62,732 bases of DNA from Brevundimonas sp. (GCF_027484365.1 NZ_JAIXTC010000006.1:1-62732); one strand, 5' to 3'; positions 42,788 to 50,913 are shown, counted from the first letter of the stretch. Numbers and translations: made by a program. The notes: generated by a model not told the origin, from the letters alone.

Positions 42788-43382
42788 TCAGGGCCGCCTT
42801 CAGCAAGGCGAAGGCGCGCGTGCGGTGGCTCATGCTCTCCTTCAACCCCGGGTCCATCTCGCCGAAGGTCTGGTCGTAACCTTCCGGGATGAAGATCGGA
42901 TCGTAGCCGAAGCCCCGGTCCCCGCGCGGCGGGAAGGTGACGACGCCGTCGACCCGGCCCTCGACCACCACGCAGGGTCCGTCGGGCCAGGCCACCGCCA
43001 GGGCCGAGGTGAACCAGGCGGACCGGTCGGTCGCCCCCAGTTCCTCAAGCCGCGTTTCGATCTTTCGCATCGCGGCGTGGAAGTCCCGCTCCGGACCGCC
43101 CCAGCGCGCGGAGAAGATGCCGGGCGCGCCGTCGAGGGCCGCGACCGACAGGCCGGAATCGTCGGCGAGGCTGACCTCGCCCGAGAACTGGGCCGCATGG
43201 CGCGCCTTCAGCATGGCGTTGCCGACAAAGCTTGCTTCAATCTCGGCCGGTTCGGGCAGATTCAACTCGGCGGCGGTGACCACCGTGTAATGTCCGTCCA
43301 GAAGCGCATCGATTTCACGCGCCTTGCCGGCGTTGTGAGTCGCGGCCACGAGCCGCATCCCCTTGATAAGCTTCAACTTCAT
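42780..43382 (-). CDS. rdgB: XTP/dITP diphosphatase
   Basis: A 200-residue Ham1-family enzyme that removes non-canonical purine triphosphates. ATHNAGKAREIDALL, ADDSGLSVAALDGAPGIFSARW and FGYDPIFIPEG are the family signatures. Either Met1 (43382) or Met9 may be the start; the former is kept. It is the first gene of the minus-strand run and is divergent from the 38-residue peptide gene. Confidence 0.95.
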   Translation of the reverse strand: MKLKLIKGMRLVAATHNAGKAREIDALLDGHYTVVTAAELNLPEPAEIEASFVGNAMLKARHAAQFSGEVSLADDSGLSVAALDGAPGIFSARWGGPERDFHAAMRKIETRLEELGATDRSAWFTSALAVAWPDGPCVVVEGRVDGVVTFPPRGDRGFGYDPIFIPEGYDQTFGEMDPGLKESMSHRTRAFALLKAALID

Positions 43383-43422
43383 CCGTGATCACGCCTGTGA
43401 AACATTTCATTGCCTAAGTTTA

Positions 43423-43439
43423 ATATCGTTAAACGATAT
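43423..43439. promoter_or_regulatory. Perfect 17-bp palindrome between rdgB and small-peptide gene
   Basis: ATATCGTT, A, AACGATAT forms perfect 8-bp arms. It lies about 40 bases before rdgB and 150 before the small gene, in an AT-rich patch that stands out from this GC-rich DNA. It looks like a dimeric regulator site. Confidence 0.5.
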
Positions 43440-43590
43440 GTAACGTGACGAACCGAACCGCACGTCCTATCTATGATCTCAAGAACGGCGGCCACAACGT
43501 TCCCCGGAAATACCCAGATGGGCAAATCCGAACCCCGTGGCGCACAGAAGCGGGCATTAATGACCTGCCTCAGGATCGAAGGATAGAACG

Positions 43591-43707
43591 ATGAACACGA
43601 TGAACGCCTCGCTGATGATGGACAAGGTCGGCGCGCTGCTGATCAACGCCGCCCTGCTCGCCGCCCTGCCGACCGCCCTGGTCGCCATCCTGGTGCAGGC
43701 CTTCTAA
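43591..43707 (+). CDS. 38-residue hydrophobic small protein (single membrane segment)
   Basis: The ATG at 43591 has AAGGA seven bases upstream. The peptide begins MNTMNASLMMDKVGALL and continues with an Ala/Leu-rich helix ending VAILVQAF, about 24 uninterrupted hydrophobic residues. It is too short for standard gene calling. A terminator-like hairpin follows 27 bases after the stop. I know no family for it. Similar small single-span peptides serve as type I toxins, subunits or regulators of membrane complexes; nothing here decides between them. Confidence 0.6.
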   Translation: MNTMNASLMMDKVGALLINAALLAALPTALVAILVQAF

Positions 43708-43733
43708 GACGACGTCGCCGACGTTCGCCCTCA

Positions 43734-43754
43734 GGCCCGATCTTCGATCGGGCC
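43734..43754 (+). terminator. Perfect 9-bp hairpin after the small-peptide gene
   Basis: GGCCCGATC, TTC, GATCGGGCC. No T-run follows; a purine stretch and ten consecutive G residues (43764-43773) come next. It is placed as expected for a transcript end. Confidence 0.55.
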
Positions 43755-43773
43755 GGAAGAAGAGGGGGGGGGG

Positions 43774-43946
43774 CGGTTGCTCACTTCTTGAGCGACCGCT
43801 GCAATGAACACCCTGCCTTCCGTCGCTCAAGTAGCGAGGCCCCGCGGGCCGAGCGGTAGCGACCCGAACAAAGAGGCTTTTGACGCCGTTGAAGAAGATC
43901 GCGATGTATAAGACCGCGTAGGGGTTCTCCCGAACCCCGCGCGGTC
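43774..43946. other. Hairpin-rich interval upstream of DUF2975 gene
   Basis: Three further stems are seen: CGGTTGCTCA/TGAGCGACCG (43774-43783 with 43789-43798, one G-U), GGCCC/GGGCC (43838-43850), and GACCGCG..GGGGTTC/GAACCCC..CGCGGTC (43912-43946). The interval could be a structured leader or small RNA. No known RNA family was recognised. Confidence 0.35.
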
Positions 43947-43989
43947 CTCGCGGCCAGAATTCCGGCCCAGATTCTTTCCCGAGCTGTCG

Positions 43990-44598
43990 ATGTCCCTTAA
44001 CCGGCCTGAGCTGCGCCTGCCGAAGATGCCCAGAGGCATCCGCGCGCCGTTCAGCATCCCGTTCCTGAGGACCCTCGGGCCCGGTTCCGTATCCAGCCTG
44101 CTGAAGATCGCCCTGGACGTGGCCTATGTGCTGCTGATGATCATCACCGCGGTGCTTCTCCTGGTCTTCCTGGCCTCGATCTTCATTCCGCTGGCCAATC
44201 TGAACATCACCGTCGCCAATGAGAGCGGCGGCCGCCAGCAGCCCCTGACCCGGCCTCTGCTGCTGTTCGGGGTGGGCGCCCTGACCGCCTATTTCGGCGG
44301 CTTCCTGCTGATCCTGCGAAATCTGCGGATGATCTTCCGCACCCTGACCGTGGGCGACCCTTTCCGGCCCGAGAATGTGCGCCGTCTGCGCCAGATCGGC
44401 CTGATCCTGGCCGTCGTCACCGGCGGCGTCTGGCTGGTCCAGGGACTGGTCGCCGCCCGCCTCGCGCCGGGCGTGATGGATTCCCAGGGCGTCGGCGAGC
44501 TGTTGACCCCGGTCTTCTCGGTCCTGGTCGTCTTCGTCCTGGCCGAGGTGTTCAAGGAAGGCGCCCGTCTGCGCCGCGAGTCAGAGCTGACGATCTAG
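43990..44598 (+). CDS. DUF2975-family membrane protein
   Basis: A 202-residue protein with four membrane segments (about residues 37-72, 94-112, 136-158 and 170-190) and a cytoplasmic loop with RMIFRTLTVGDPFRPENVRRLRQIG, whose GDPFxxxNxxRLRxIG pattern marks DUF2975. These proteins are almost always next to a small Xre-type regulator, as here. The function of the family is unknown. The next gene starts at the base after this stop. Confidence 0.85.
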   Translation: MSLNRPELRLPKMPRGIRAPFSIPFLRTLGPGSVSSLLKIALDVAYVLLMIITAVLLLVFLASIFIPLANLNITVANESGGRQQPLTRPLLLFGVGALTAYFGGFLLILRNLRMIFRTLTVGDPFRPENVRRLRQIGLILAVVTGGVWLVQGLVAARLAPGVMDSQGVGELLTPVFSVLVVFVLAEVFKEGARLRRESELTI

Positions 44599-44838
44599 AT
44601 GGCCATTCGCGTACAGCTCGACAAAATGCTCGTGGAGCGGCGCATGTCGCTGACCGAGCTGGCGGATCGGGTCGGGGTGACCCTGGCCAATCTGTCGATC
44701 CTGAAGACCGGCAAGGCGCGGGCCGTGCGGTTCTCGACCCTCTATGCCCTGTGCCGGGAACTGGACTGCCAGCCCGGCGATCTGCTGGTCCATGAGCCTG
44801 GCCCGGCGGAGGCCGGGGTCGACGGCGAAGACGCCTGA
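44599..44838 (+). CDS. Small Xre/YozG-type helix-turn-helix regulator
   Basis: A 79-residue protein. Residues 5-67 form an Xre-like domain (LDKMLVERRMSLTELADRVGVTLANLSILKTGKARAVRFSTL in order; key pieces are MSLTELADRVG and ANLSILKTG), ending with CRELDCQPGDLL as in YozG and other partners of DUF2975. A 14-residue acidic tail follows. No gap separates it from the DUF2975 gene. It probably regulates its own operon, perhaps in response to the membrane partner. Confidence 0.9.
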   Translation: MAIRVQLDKMLVERRMSLTELADRVGVTLANLSILKTGKARAVRFSTLYALCRELDCQPGDLLVHEPGPAEAGVDGEDA

Positions 44839-44842
44839 CGCC

Positions 44843-45427
44843 GTGGCGCGGCGCCCGCCTCCTGACCTGACGACCGAGGACCGCCGTATCTGGGCCCGCG
44901 TCTCCGGCTCCGTCACGCCGCCAAAGACGCGCAAGGCCGCCCGGGTCACCCCCGGCGCCCTCCTGCCCGACGAACCGCTGAAGCCCGAAACGATCAAGGC
45001 GCCCCGGCCGCCGGTCGTCGGCAAGCCGAAGACCTCGACGAAGATCCGGGCGGCTTCCGCAGGATCCGCCAGGACCACGCCCACGCCGGTGCCTGCGCCG
45101 CGCTCGGTTCCCGAGGAGCTGGAGCCCCGCCGTCAGCGCCGGCTGTCGCGCGAGCGCGATCCGATCGAGGCCTCGATCGACCTGCACGGCTTCGGCCGCT
45201 TTGAAGCCGAAGACCAGTTGCGCGCCTTCCTGACCCAGTCGCAGGCGCGTGGCCTGCGCGCCGTTCTGGTCGTCACCGGTCAGGGGCGGCGCGGCGGCGG
45301 GATCATCCGCGCCTCCATCCATGAGTGGCTGCAGGGCCATGCCCTGCGCGGCGTGGTCTCCGGCTTCGCCATGGCCCACCGCCGCCACGGCGGAGACGGC
45401 GCGATTTACGTCACATTGAAGCGCTAG
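44843..45427 (+). CDS. Smr-domain protein
   Basis: A 194-residue protein from the GTG at 44843, four bases after the upstream stop. The first half is basic and Pro-rich, probably disordered. The Smr (MutS2 C-terminal-like) domain covers about residues 105-190 with IDLHGFGRFEAEDQLRAFL, VVTGQGRRGGG and VVSGFAMAHRRHGGDGAIYV. Smr domains nick or cut nucleic acids; stand-alone forms are linked to RNA quality control. No ATG is available near the start, so GTG is preferred. Confidence 0.85.
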   Translation: MARRPPPDLTTEDRRIWARVSGSVTPPKTRKAARVTPGALLPDEPLKPETIKAPRPPVVGKPKTSTKIRAASAGSARTTPTPVPAPRSVPEELEPRRQRRLSRERDPIEASIDLHGFGRFEAEDQLRAFLTQSQARGLRAVLVVTGQGRRGGGIIRASIHEWLQGHALRGVVSGFAMAHRRHGGDGAIYVTLKR

Positions 45428-45448
45428 CCCGAAGGCGGAGGGATCGAC

Positions 45449-45919
45449 ATGACCGCAAACCGCCTGTCCGTCTGGGTTTTCGCCGCCGTCCTGGCCGGCG
45501 TAGCGGCGCCGGCCCTGGCCTGTTCGCCCCTGGTGGACGCCTCACCGGAGGCCGCCGCCGAGCGTGTCAGAAATCGTCAGGCAGAGCTCTGGGACCGTTC
45601 CGACGTCGTCTTCCTGTCAGAAGCGAGCGCCTTTGAGCGCATCGAACTGGCGGGCGGCGACGGATTCAGCGCGACCCTCGTTCCGGCCCTGGCGCTCAAG
45701 GGCGAGTTGCCGCCCGAGCGGATCGCCATCCGCCACACGACCTTCACCAGCTGCGGCCCCATCCCCTTCCTCGACGCCCTGTCGGGCCGGGAGGGCGAGT
45801 GGTTCGTGACCTATGCGCGCGACCTGCCCGCAGGCCTTTCGATCGACGCCACCATTCCCGTCGCGAACCTGATCGACGACGAAGGCCTGCGCGCCTGGCG
45901 CAAGGCCGATCCAGGGTAA
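45449..45919 (+). CDS. Exported protein of unknown function
   Basis: A 156-residue protein with a signal peptide (about 1-24, ending APALA before Cys). The mature part starts ACSPLVDASPEAAAERVRNRQ, and has a second Cys in FTSCGPIPFLD, so a disulfide is likely. ALALKGELPPERIAI-like beta segments suggest a small beta barrel. The position of Cys25 also fits a lipoprotein, but the preceding sequence is a poor lipobox. Not recognised. Confidence 0.65.
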   Translation: MTANRLSVWVFAAVLAGVAAPALACSPLVDASPEAAAERVRNRQAELWDRSDVVFLSEASAFERIELAGGDGFSATLVPALALKGELPPERIAIRHTTFTSCGPIPFLDALSGREGEWFVTYARDLPAGLSIDATIPVANLIDDEGLRAWRKADPG

Positions 45920-46053
45920 CATCCAGCGCGACGATAAGGCCCTGTTCCGGCTCAGTTTTCGCGACGGCAGAGCCTCTATACCCATCACTGTCCGGCGCCG
46001 TGATAGAGTGCGGGCCGGTCTTTGACATCACAGTGCTGTCCGGGTCGCATCCG

Positions 46054-46089
46054 GACTCAACGGACTATCTGGACTCTGAATTCGGAGTC
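46054..46089. other. Cluster of three GANTC sites
   Basis: GACTC at 46054-46058 and 46072-46076 and GAGTC at 46085-46089 lie in 36 bases between two convergent genes. GANTC is the target of the cell-cycle methylase CcrM in Caulobacterales. Confidence 0.5.
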
Positions 46090-46091
46090 TG

Positions 46092-46107
46092 GACCCCCTA
46101 GGGGGTC
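46092..46107. repeat. Perfect 16-bp palindrome at the end of the adenosine kinase gene
   Basis: GACCCCCTAGGGGGTC overlaps the last codons and stop (46098-46100) of the minus-strand kinase gene. It can act as a transcript-end hairpin only with a very tight turn, so it may be a protein site. Confidence 0.4.
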
Positions 46108-47108
46108 AGGGTCAGGCCGTTTTCAGCGGCCAGGTCGGCCAGAATGACCATCGGGCGCGGCCCCCAGTGGGCGATGACTTCCGAGGCCGCCAGCGAGCCC
46201 AGCTTGCCGGACTGCTCCAGCGTCAGGCCGCGCGCGACGCCCAGCAGGAAGCCGGCGGCATACTGGTCGCCGGCGCCTGTGGTGTCGATGACCTTGTCGA
46301 CCGGACAGGCGGCGACCGCGACGCGCTCGTCGCCCGAGAGGATGACCGAGCCGTGCTCGCCTCGCGTAATGGCGGCGACCTCGACCATTGAGGCCAGTTG
46401 CGCGGTGGCGGCGTCGAAGTCTTCGGTCTCGAACAGGGCGGCCAGTTCACCTTCGTTGGCCAGGACGATGTCGGCCGAAGCCTCGATGAAGGCCAGGAGT
46501 TCGGCGCGCCAGCGCGCGACGACGAAGGTGTCAGACAGGGTAATGGCGACCTTGCGGCCGGCCTTGTGGGCGGCGGCGGCGGCGGCCTCGAAGGCGGCGC
46601 GGGCCGGGGCCGGATCGAACAGATAGCCTTCCAGATAGACGATGGCGCTGGAGCCGATCAGGTCGGCGTCGATATCCTCGACCCCCAGCTGGTTCGCCGC
46701 ACCGAGGAAGGTGCACATGGTGCGCTGGCCGTCCGGCGTGACGTTGATCAGGCAGCGGCCGGTGCCGGCGCCGCCTTCCAGAACCGGGGTGTCGAAGTGG
46801 ACGCCCGAGGCGCGGATGTCGTGGCTGAAGACCTCGCCCAGGGTGTCCGGCGCGACCTTGCCGACATAGGCGGCGCGGCCGCCGAAGGAGCCGACGCCCG
46901 CGACCGTATTGCCCGCCGAGCCGCCCGAGGCCTCCACGCCCGCCGCCATGGCGTCATAGAGGGCCGCGCTCTGGGTCTCGTCGACCAGCTGCATCGAGCC
47001 GGGCGTCAGGGACTGGGCGATCAGGAAGGCGTCGTCGCACGGCGACAGGACGTCGACGATGGCGTTGCCGACGGCGCAGACGTCATAGGTGGCGGTGTTC
47101 TGGGTCAT
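46098..47108 (-). CDS. PfkB-family carbohydrate kinase, adenosine kinase-like
   Basis: A 336-residue ribokinase-fold enzyme from the ATG at 47106-47108 with AAGGGG upstream. The opening YDVCAVGNAIVDVLSPCDD, GGSAGNTVAGVGSFGGRAAYVG and the catalytic DTTGAGDQYAAGFL are typical of the alphaproteobacterial adenosine-kinase-like group. It would phosphorylate a nucleoside or sugar; adenosine is the best guess from resemblance. It is divergent from the DUF3108-like gene. Confidence 0.88.
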   Translation of the reverse strand: MTQNTATYDVCAVGNAIVDVLSPCDDAFLIAQSLTPGSMQLVDETQSAALYDAMAAGVEASGGSAGNTVAGVGSFGGRAAYVGKVAPDTLGEVFSHDIRASGVHFDTPVLEGGAGTGRCLINVTPDGQRTMCTFLGAANQLGVEDIDADLIGSSAIVYLEGYLFDPAPARAAFEAAAAAAHKAGRKVAITLSDTFVVARWRAELLAFIEASADIVLANEGELAALFETEDFDAATAQLASMVEVAAITRGEHGSVILSGDERVAVAACPVDKVIDTTGAGDQYAAGFLLGVARGLTLEQSGKLGSLAASEVIAHWGPRPMVILADLAAENGLTLTP

Positions 47109-47221
47109 GGGCCGCCCCTTAGCGGGCCGGAACGCCGTGCGCCAGAGCCCGGTTACCGAAGCTTCACTTGCCGCAGGGCCGACGGTTCGCAAGATCGACG
47201 CCCATTCCACGGGAGATCGCC

Positions 47222-47926
47222 ATGCTGCCCCTGCTTGCCGTTCTGGCGCTCCAGACCGCCGCCCCGGCCATCGTCCCCGACGGCGGCCGTCTCAGCGAAG
47301 AGCGGAAATGCTTCACCCTGGCGATGGCCCGCGACGGCGCCTCCCGCCCCATCGGCGTGACCTGGCAGACGGTGGAAAGGGACACGGTGAACGGGCAGGC
47401 CGTGCTGCGGGTCGTGGTGCATCAGTCGGTCAACGGCGGCGCCTTCGACATGCGCGACGAGTTTGTGCTGGAGGCGGCGAGCCTCCGCCCGATCTCCCTG
47501 GTCAATACGCGTCAGGGCCAGGTCCATGTGCGCCTCGCCTACGGACCGGACCGGATCACCGGCGAGAGGATCGAGAACGGCGTCTCCACCCCGATCGACG
47601 TGCCCCTGACCGGGCCGGTGTGGGAGGGCAACCTCTTCGGCCAGACCTTCGCCGCCCTGCCTCTGGCGGAAGGCGCCGAGTTCAGCCTGCCTTACTGGCA
47701 GTACGACAAGGGCTTCGGGACCTTTTCGGTACGCGTGACGGGGCGAGAGACCGTGCGAACACCTGACGGGCGGATCGAGGCCTGGGTCGTCGAGGCCGGA
47801 CCGGACGAGCAACGGAGCCTGACCTATCTGATTTCGACTTCGGGCAATCGCGAATTGGGGTATCGGGCGGCGCAAGGATCGCAGGCCCTGAGCGGCGATT
47901 GTTCCTCGCTGGAGAACCCGTCCTGA
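47222..47926 (+). CDS. Exported protein of unknown function (DUF3108-like beta protein)
   Basis: A 234-residue protein from the ATG at 47222 with GGGAGA upstream. The start MLPLLAVLALQTAAPA is a short signal sequence. The rest is beta-rich, with RISGERIENGV-like and WEGNLFGQTFAALPLAEGAEFSLPYW stretches suggestive of lipid- or polysaccharide-binding DUF3108 domains. Two Cys (KCFTLA and GDCSSL) could form a disulfide. The family assignment is weak. The ATP-grasp gene overlaps its end. Confidence 0.6.
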   Translation: MLPLLAVLALQTAAPAIVPDGGRLSEERKCFTLAMARDGASRPIGVTWQTVERDTVNGQAVLRVVVHQSVNGGAFDMRDEFVLEAASLRPISLVNTRQGQVHVRLAYGPDRITGERIENGVSTPIDVPLTGPVWEGNLFGQTFAALPLAEGAEFSLPYWQYDKGFGTFSVRVTGRETVRTPDGRIEAWVVEAGPDEQRSLTYLISTSGNRELGYRAAQGSQALSGDCSSLENPS

Positions 47927-48801
47927 CCCCGATCGCCATCCTGACGCCGGCCGCCGACGATCCGGCCTACAAGAGCCACTGGCCCGTCGTGCTGGAGCGG
48001 TTGTCCGAGGCGCTGGCCATGGCCGATGTGACGGCCGTCCCGACAGCCTGGACCGACCATGTCGGGGACGCCTCAGGCCTGATCGACTATCCGCTGGTGC
48101 TCGGCGTCCTGACCTGGGGCTATTACGAGCGCCACGCCGACTGGCTGGCGGCGACGAAACTGTGGGGCGAGGCGGGCGTGAAGATCGCCAACCCGGTCTC
48201 GGTTCTCGGCTGGAACTCCGACAAGGCCTATCTCCGGCGTCTGGCAGCGGCCGGGATCGCCATTCCGCCCACCGCCTGGAGCGATCAGGTCAATCAGGCC
48301 GAGGTCGAGGCCGCCTTCGACCGGTTCGGAACCGACACCCTGGTGGTCAAGCCGACCGTCTCGGGCGGGGCCTGGAAGACGGTGAAGATTTCGCGCGGCG
48401 AAGCTCTGGTCGACGCCCCAGACGGCGCGGCCATGATCCAGCCCTTCCTGCCGGAGCTGGTGGCGGAGGGGGAACTGTCGCTGCTGTTCTTCGGCGGCCG
48501 GTTCAGCCACGCCGTGATCAAGACGGCGAAGGCCGGGGATTTCCGCATCCAGTCCCAGTACGGCGGGACCTATGCCCCTGTGGCCGAGCCGCCCGCCGAC
48601 GCCGTCGCCCTGGCCGAACGGGTGCTGGCGGCGATCGCAGAGCCCCTGCTCTACGCCCGCATCGACATGGTCCAGTCTCCGGACGGATGGCGACTGATGG
48701 AGGCCGAACTGGTCGAGCCCGACTTCTATCTGTCGCAGTCGCCGGACGGCGGCCGCCTGTTCGCCGAGGCGGTCAGGTCGAGGCTGGCGTCCGGCGCGTA
48801 A
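47899..48801 (+). CDS. ATP-grasp domain ligase
   Basis: A protein of up to 300 residues. The N part begins TPIAILTPAADDP, and the ATP-grasp core includes TLVVKPTVSGGAWKTVKI, FFGGRFSHAVIKTAK and the metal site RIDMV and MEAELVEPDFYL. It resembles RimK/glutathione-synthase-like ligases and DcsG-type proteins; substrates are unknown. The start is uncertain: TTG at 47899, or a CTG at 47922 region eight bases after GGAG and overlapping the upstream stop. Its last 29 bases overlap the convergent permease gene. Confidence 0.78.
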   Translation: MFLAGEPVLTPIAILTPAADDPAYKSHWPVVLERLSEALAMADVTAVPTAWTDHVGDASGLIDYPLVLGVLTWGYYERHADWLAATKLWGEAGVKIANPVSVLGWNSDKAYLRRLAAAGIAIPPTAWSDQVNQAEVEAAFDRFGTDTLVVKPTVSGGAWKTVKISRGEALVDAPDGAAMIQPFLPELVAEGELSLLFFGGRFSHAVIKTAKAGDFRIQSQYGGTYAPVAEPPADAVALAERVLAAIAEPLLYARIDMVQSPDGWRLMEAELVEPDFYLSQSPDGGRLFAEAVRSRLASGA

Positions 48802-50113
48802 CGAACCAGGCGACGACGATCAGAACGGCCAGGGCCCCGAAGGCCTTGGCCGTCGTGACGGGATCCTCGACCACGAAGACCACGAACAGGGTGGCGTTGA
48901 TGATCAGGGCGATGACCGCAGGCAGGGGATAGAGCGGCATCTTCCACGGCCGCGCCAGGTCCGGCTCGCGCACCCGCATGACGACGGCCGCCGCGTTCAC
49001 CAGAACGCTCATCAGGGCCAGCAGGGCGGTGGAGAAGACCAGCAGGGTCTCATAGACGCCGATCGTCGCCAGCAGTCCCCCGGTCACGACCGTGGCGATC
49101 AGGGCCAGGCGCGGCGTGCCGTTGGCGGCCACCGCCGACAGGCCGGGCACCTGATACTCACGCGCCATGGCGAACAGGACGCGCGGGAAGACCATGACCA
49201 TGGCGTTCAGGATCGTCACCAGCGAGATCAGGCTGACGGCCGTGACGACCGGCCCCGCCGCCGCGCCGAACACCCGTCCCGCCGCATCCGCCGCGACGAG
49301 GTTGGACCCGGCCATCTCCTCCGGGGTCAGGACGTTCAGATAGGCGAGATTGGCCAGCACATAGATGACCGTCACCACCGCGATGCCGGAGAAGGTGGCC
49401 TTGGCGATGCTGCGGCCGGGATCGACCACCTCCTCGCAGAAATAGGCGGCCCCGTTCCAGCCGTAGTAGGTGCCCGTGATGGCCCGGAGCGCCATAACGA
49501 TGCCGGCGAAGGTCAGGGCGACCGCGGTCGCCGGCTCCACCACGGTCGCGACAGGCGCGCCGCGGGGCGCGAAGAACAGGCCTGCGATGAGGACGGCGAA
49601 CAGGGCGGCCTTGATCGCGCTGCCGATCTCCTGCGACCGGCCCCCGACCCGGGTGCCCAGCCACTGGACACCGCCCACCGTGATGACGGCCACAAGGGCC
49701 AGCACGCCGATCGGCAAGGCGGTCAGGACGCCCAGACGATGCAGATATTCGCCGAAGACCACGGCGATGAAGGCGATCCCGCCCATGTTGCCCAGCCAGT
49801 CGCAGACCCCGACCGCCAGACCCGTCAGCGAGCCGAAGGCCCGACGCGCGAAGGCGTAGGGCCCGCCCGTCCGGCGGATCGAGGCGGCCAGCTCGACGGT
49901 CGACATGGAATCGATGAAGGCGACGAGGCCGCACAGGGCCCACAGGGCGATGATCCAGGCCGGGCTCTGAACGCCCGATGCCACCACGCCGGGCGTCCTC
50001 AATATGCCCTGGCCGATGACCCCGCCGACCACCACCGCGATCCCGAAGGTCACGCCGAGAACACGCAGCAGGTGGCCGCGGTCAGGATCGGGAAGGGTCG
50101 ATTCGGTCGTCAT
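48773..50113 (-). CDS. APC-family amino acid permease
   Basis: A 446-residue polytopic membrane protein with about 12 segments. GQGILRTPGVVASG in the first helix and YGWNGAAYFCEEVVDPGRSIAKA (in pieces YGWNGA, EEVVDPGRSI) match the amino acid-polyamine-organocation superfamily. The substrate cannot be told. It ends inside the convergent ATP-grasp gene by 29 bases. It stands alone on the minus strand with nth upstream. Confidence 0.9.
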   Translation of the reverse strand: MTTESTLPDPDRGHLLRVLGVTFGIAVVVGGVIGQGILRTPGVVASGVQSPAWIIALWALCGLVAFIDSMSTVELAASIRRTGGPYAFARRAFGSLTGLAVGVCDWLGNMGGIAFIAVVFGEYLHRLGVLTALPIGVLALVAVITVGGVQWLGTRVGGRSQEIGSAIKAALFAVLIAGLFFAPRGAPVATVVEPATAVALTFAGIVMALRAITGTYYGWNGAAYFCEEVVDPGRSIAKATFSGIAVVTVIYVLANLAYLNVLTPEEMAGSNLVAADAAGRVFGAAAGPVVTAVSLISLVTILNAMVMVFPRVLFAMAREYQVPGLSAVAANGTPRLALIATVVTGGLLATIGVYETLLVFSTALLALMSVLVNAAAVVMRVREPDLARPWKMPLYPLPAVIALIINATLFVVFVVEDPVTTAKAFGALAVLIVVAWFVTRRTPAST

Positions 50114-50176
50114 GCGCAGGGTCTCCGACGGCCGCGCCGTCCTCCCTCCCGATAGACCATCCTTGCCGGGCGGCGC

Positions 50177-50911
50177 CTAGGCCACTGCCATCAACCCGCG
50201 CGATGGGCACAGGTCATTGATGATGCAGCCGGCGCAGTTCGGTTTTCGGGCCGTGCAGGTGTAGCGGCCGTGCAGGATCAGCCAGTGGTGGGCCTTGGAC
50301 AGGAAGGCCCCGGGCACGACCTTGTGCAGTTGATCCTCGACCTTGTCGGCGGTCGCGGCATTGGCCAGGCCCAGCCGGTGCGAGACGCGGAAGACATGGG
50401 TGTCGACGGCGATAGCCGGTTCGATGCCCAGTTCGTTCAGGACCACGCTGGCGGTCTTGCGGCCCACGCCCGGAAGGGCCTGAAGATCCGTCCGGTTCAG
50501 GGGCACGACCCCGCCGTGCTGCTCCAGCACGATCCGGCTCAGGGCGATGACGTTCCTGGCCTTGTTCCGATAGAGGCCGATCGAGGCGATGAAGGGGACC
50601 AGCCCCTCCTCCCCGAGCGCCAGGATCGTCTCCGGCGTGTCTGCGACGGCGAACAGCCTGTCAGTGGCCTTGTTGACCGAGACGTCGGTCGCCTGGGCCG
50701 ACAGGGCCACAGCGACGACCAGGGTGAAGGGGTCGGTGAAGTTCAGCTCGGTCTTCGGCTCCGGCATGACGCGGGCCAGCCGGGTGAAGATCTCCTCCAC
50801 GCGATCCTCGTCCGGCGGAAAGGCGAAGATCGGGATCGGCGCGCCCGTCATGACGCTGCCCGGCTTGCGGGCGGGCACGGCCGGCTTGCCGGTTTTCCTG
50901 GTCACGGCCAC
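50177..50911 (-). CDS. nth: Endonuclease III
   Basis: A 244-residue base-excision repair glycosylase/AP lyase for oxidised pyrimidines. The helix-hairpin-helix is LPGVGRKTASVVLNE with the catalytic Lys, and DTHVFRVSHR supplies the catalytic Asp. The 4Fe-4S ligands are in CTARKPNCAGCIINDLC (C-x6-C-x2-C-x5-C). It is about 30 residues longer than E. coli Nth because of an N-terminal basic extension. The amine oxidase gene lies two bases upstream, so these are co-transcribed. Confidence 0.95.
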   Translation of the reverse strand: MAVTRKTGKPAVPARKPGSVMTGAPIPIFAFPPDEDRVEEIFTRLARVMPEPKTELNFTDPFTLVVAVALSAQATDVSVNKATDRLFAVADTPETILALGEEGLVPFIASIGLYRNKARNVIALSRIVLEQHGGVVPLNRTDLQALPGVGRKTASVVLNELGIEPAIAVDTHVFRVSHRLGLANAATADKVEDQLHKVVPGAFLSKAHHWLILHGRYTCTARKPNCAGCIINDLCPSRGLMAVA

Positions 50912-50913
50912 CC

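Noticed and set aside
43420..43440. Possible CtrA site in TTTAATATCGTTAAACG
   Set aside because: The two TTAA halves are five bases apart, not the seven of the CtrA consensus; the palindrome explains the sequence better.
43804..43911. 35-codon frame (MNTLPSVAQVARP...) inside the structured interval
   Set aside because: No Shine-Dalgarno, low-complexity hydrophilic product, and it overlaps the hairpins; more likely non-coding.
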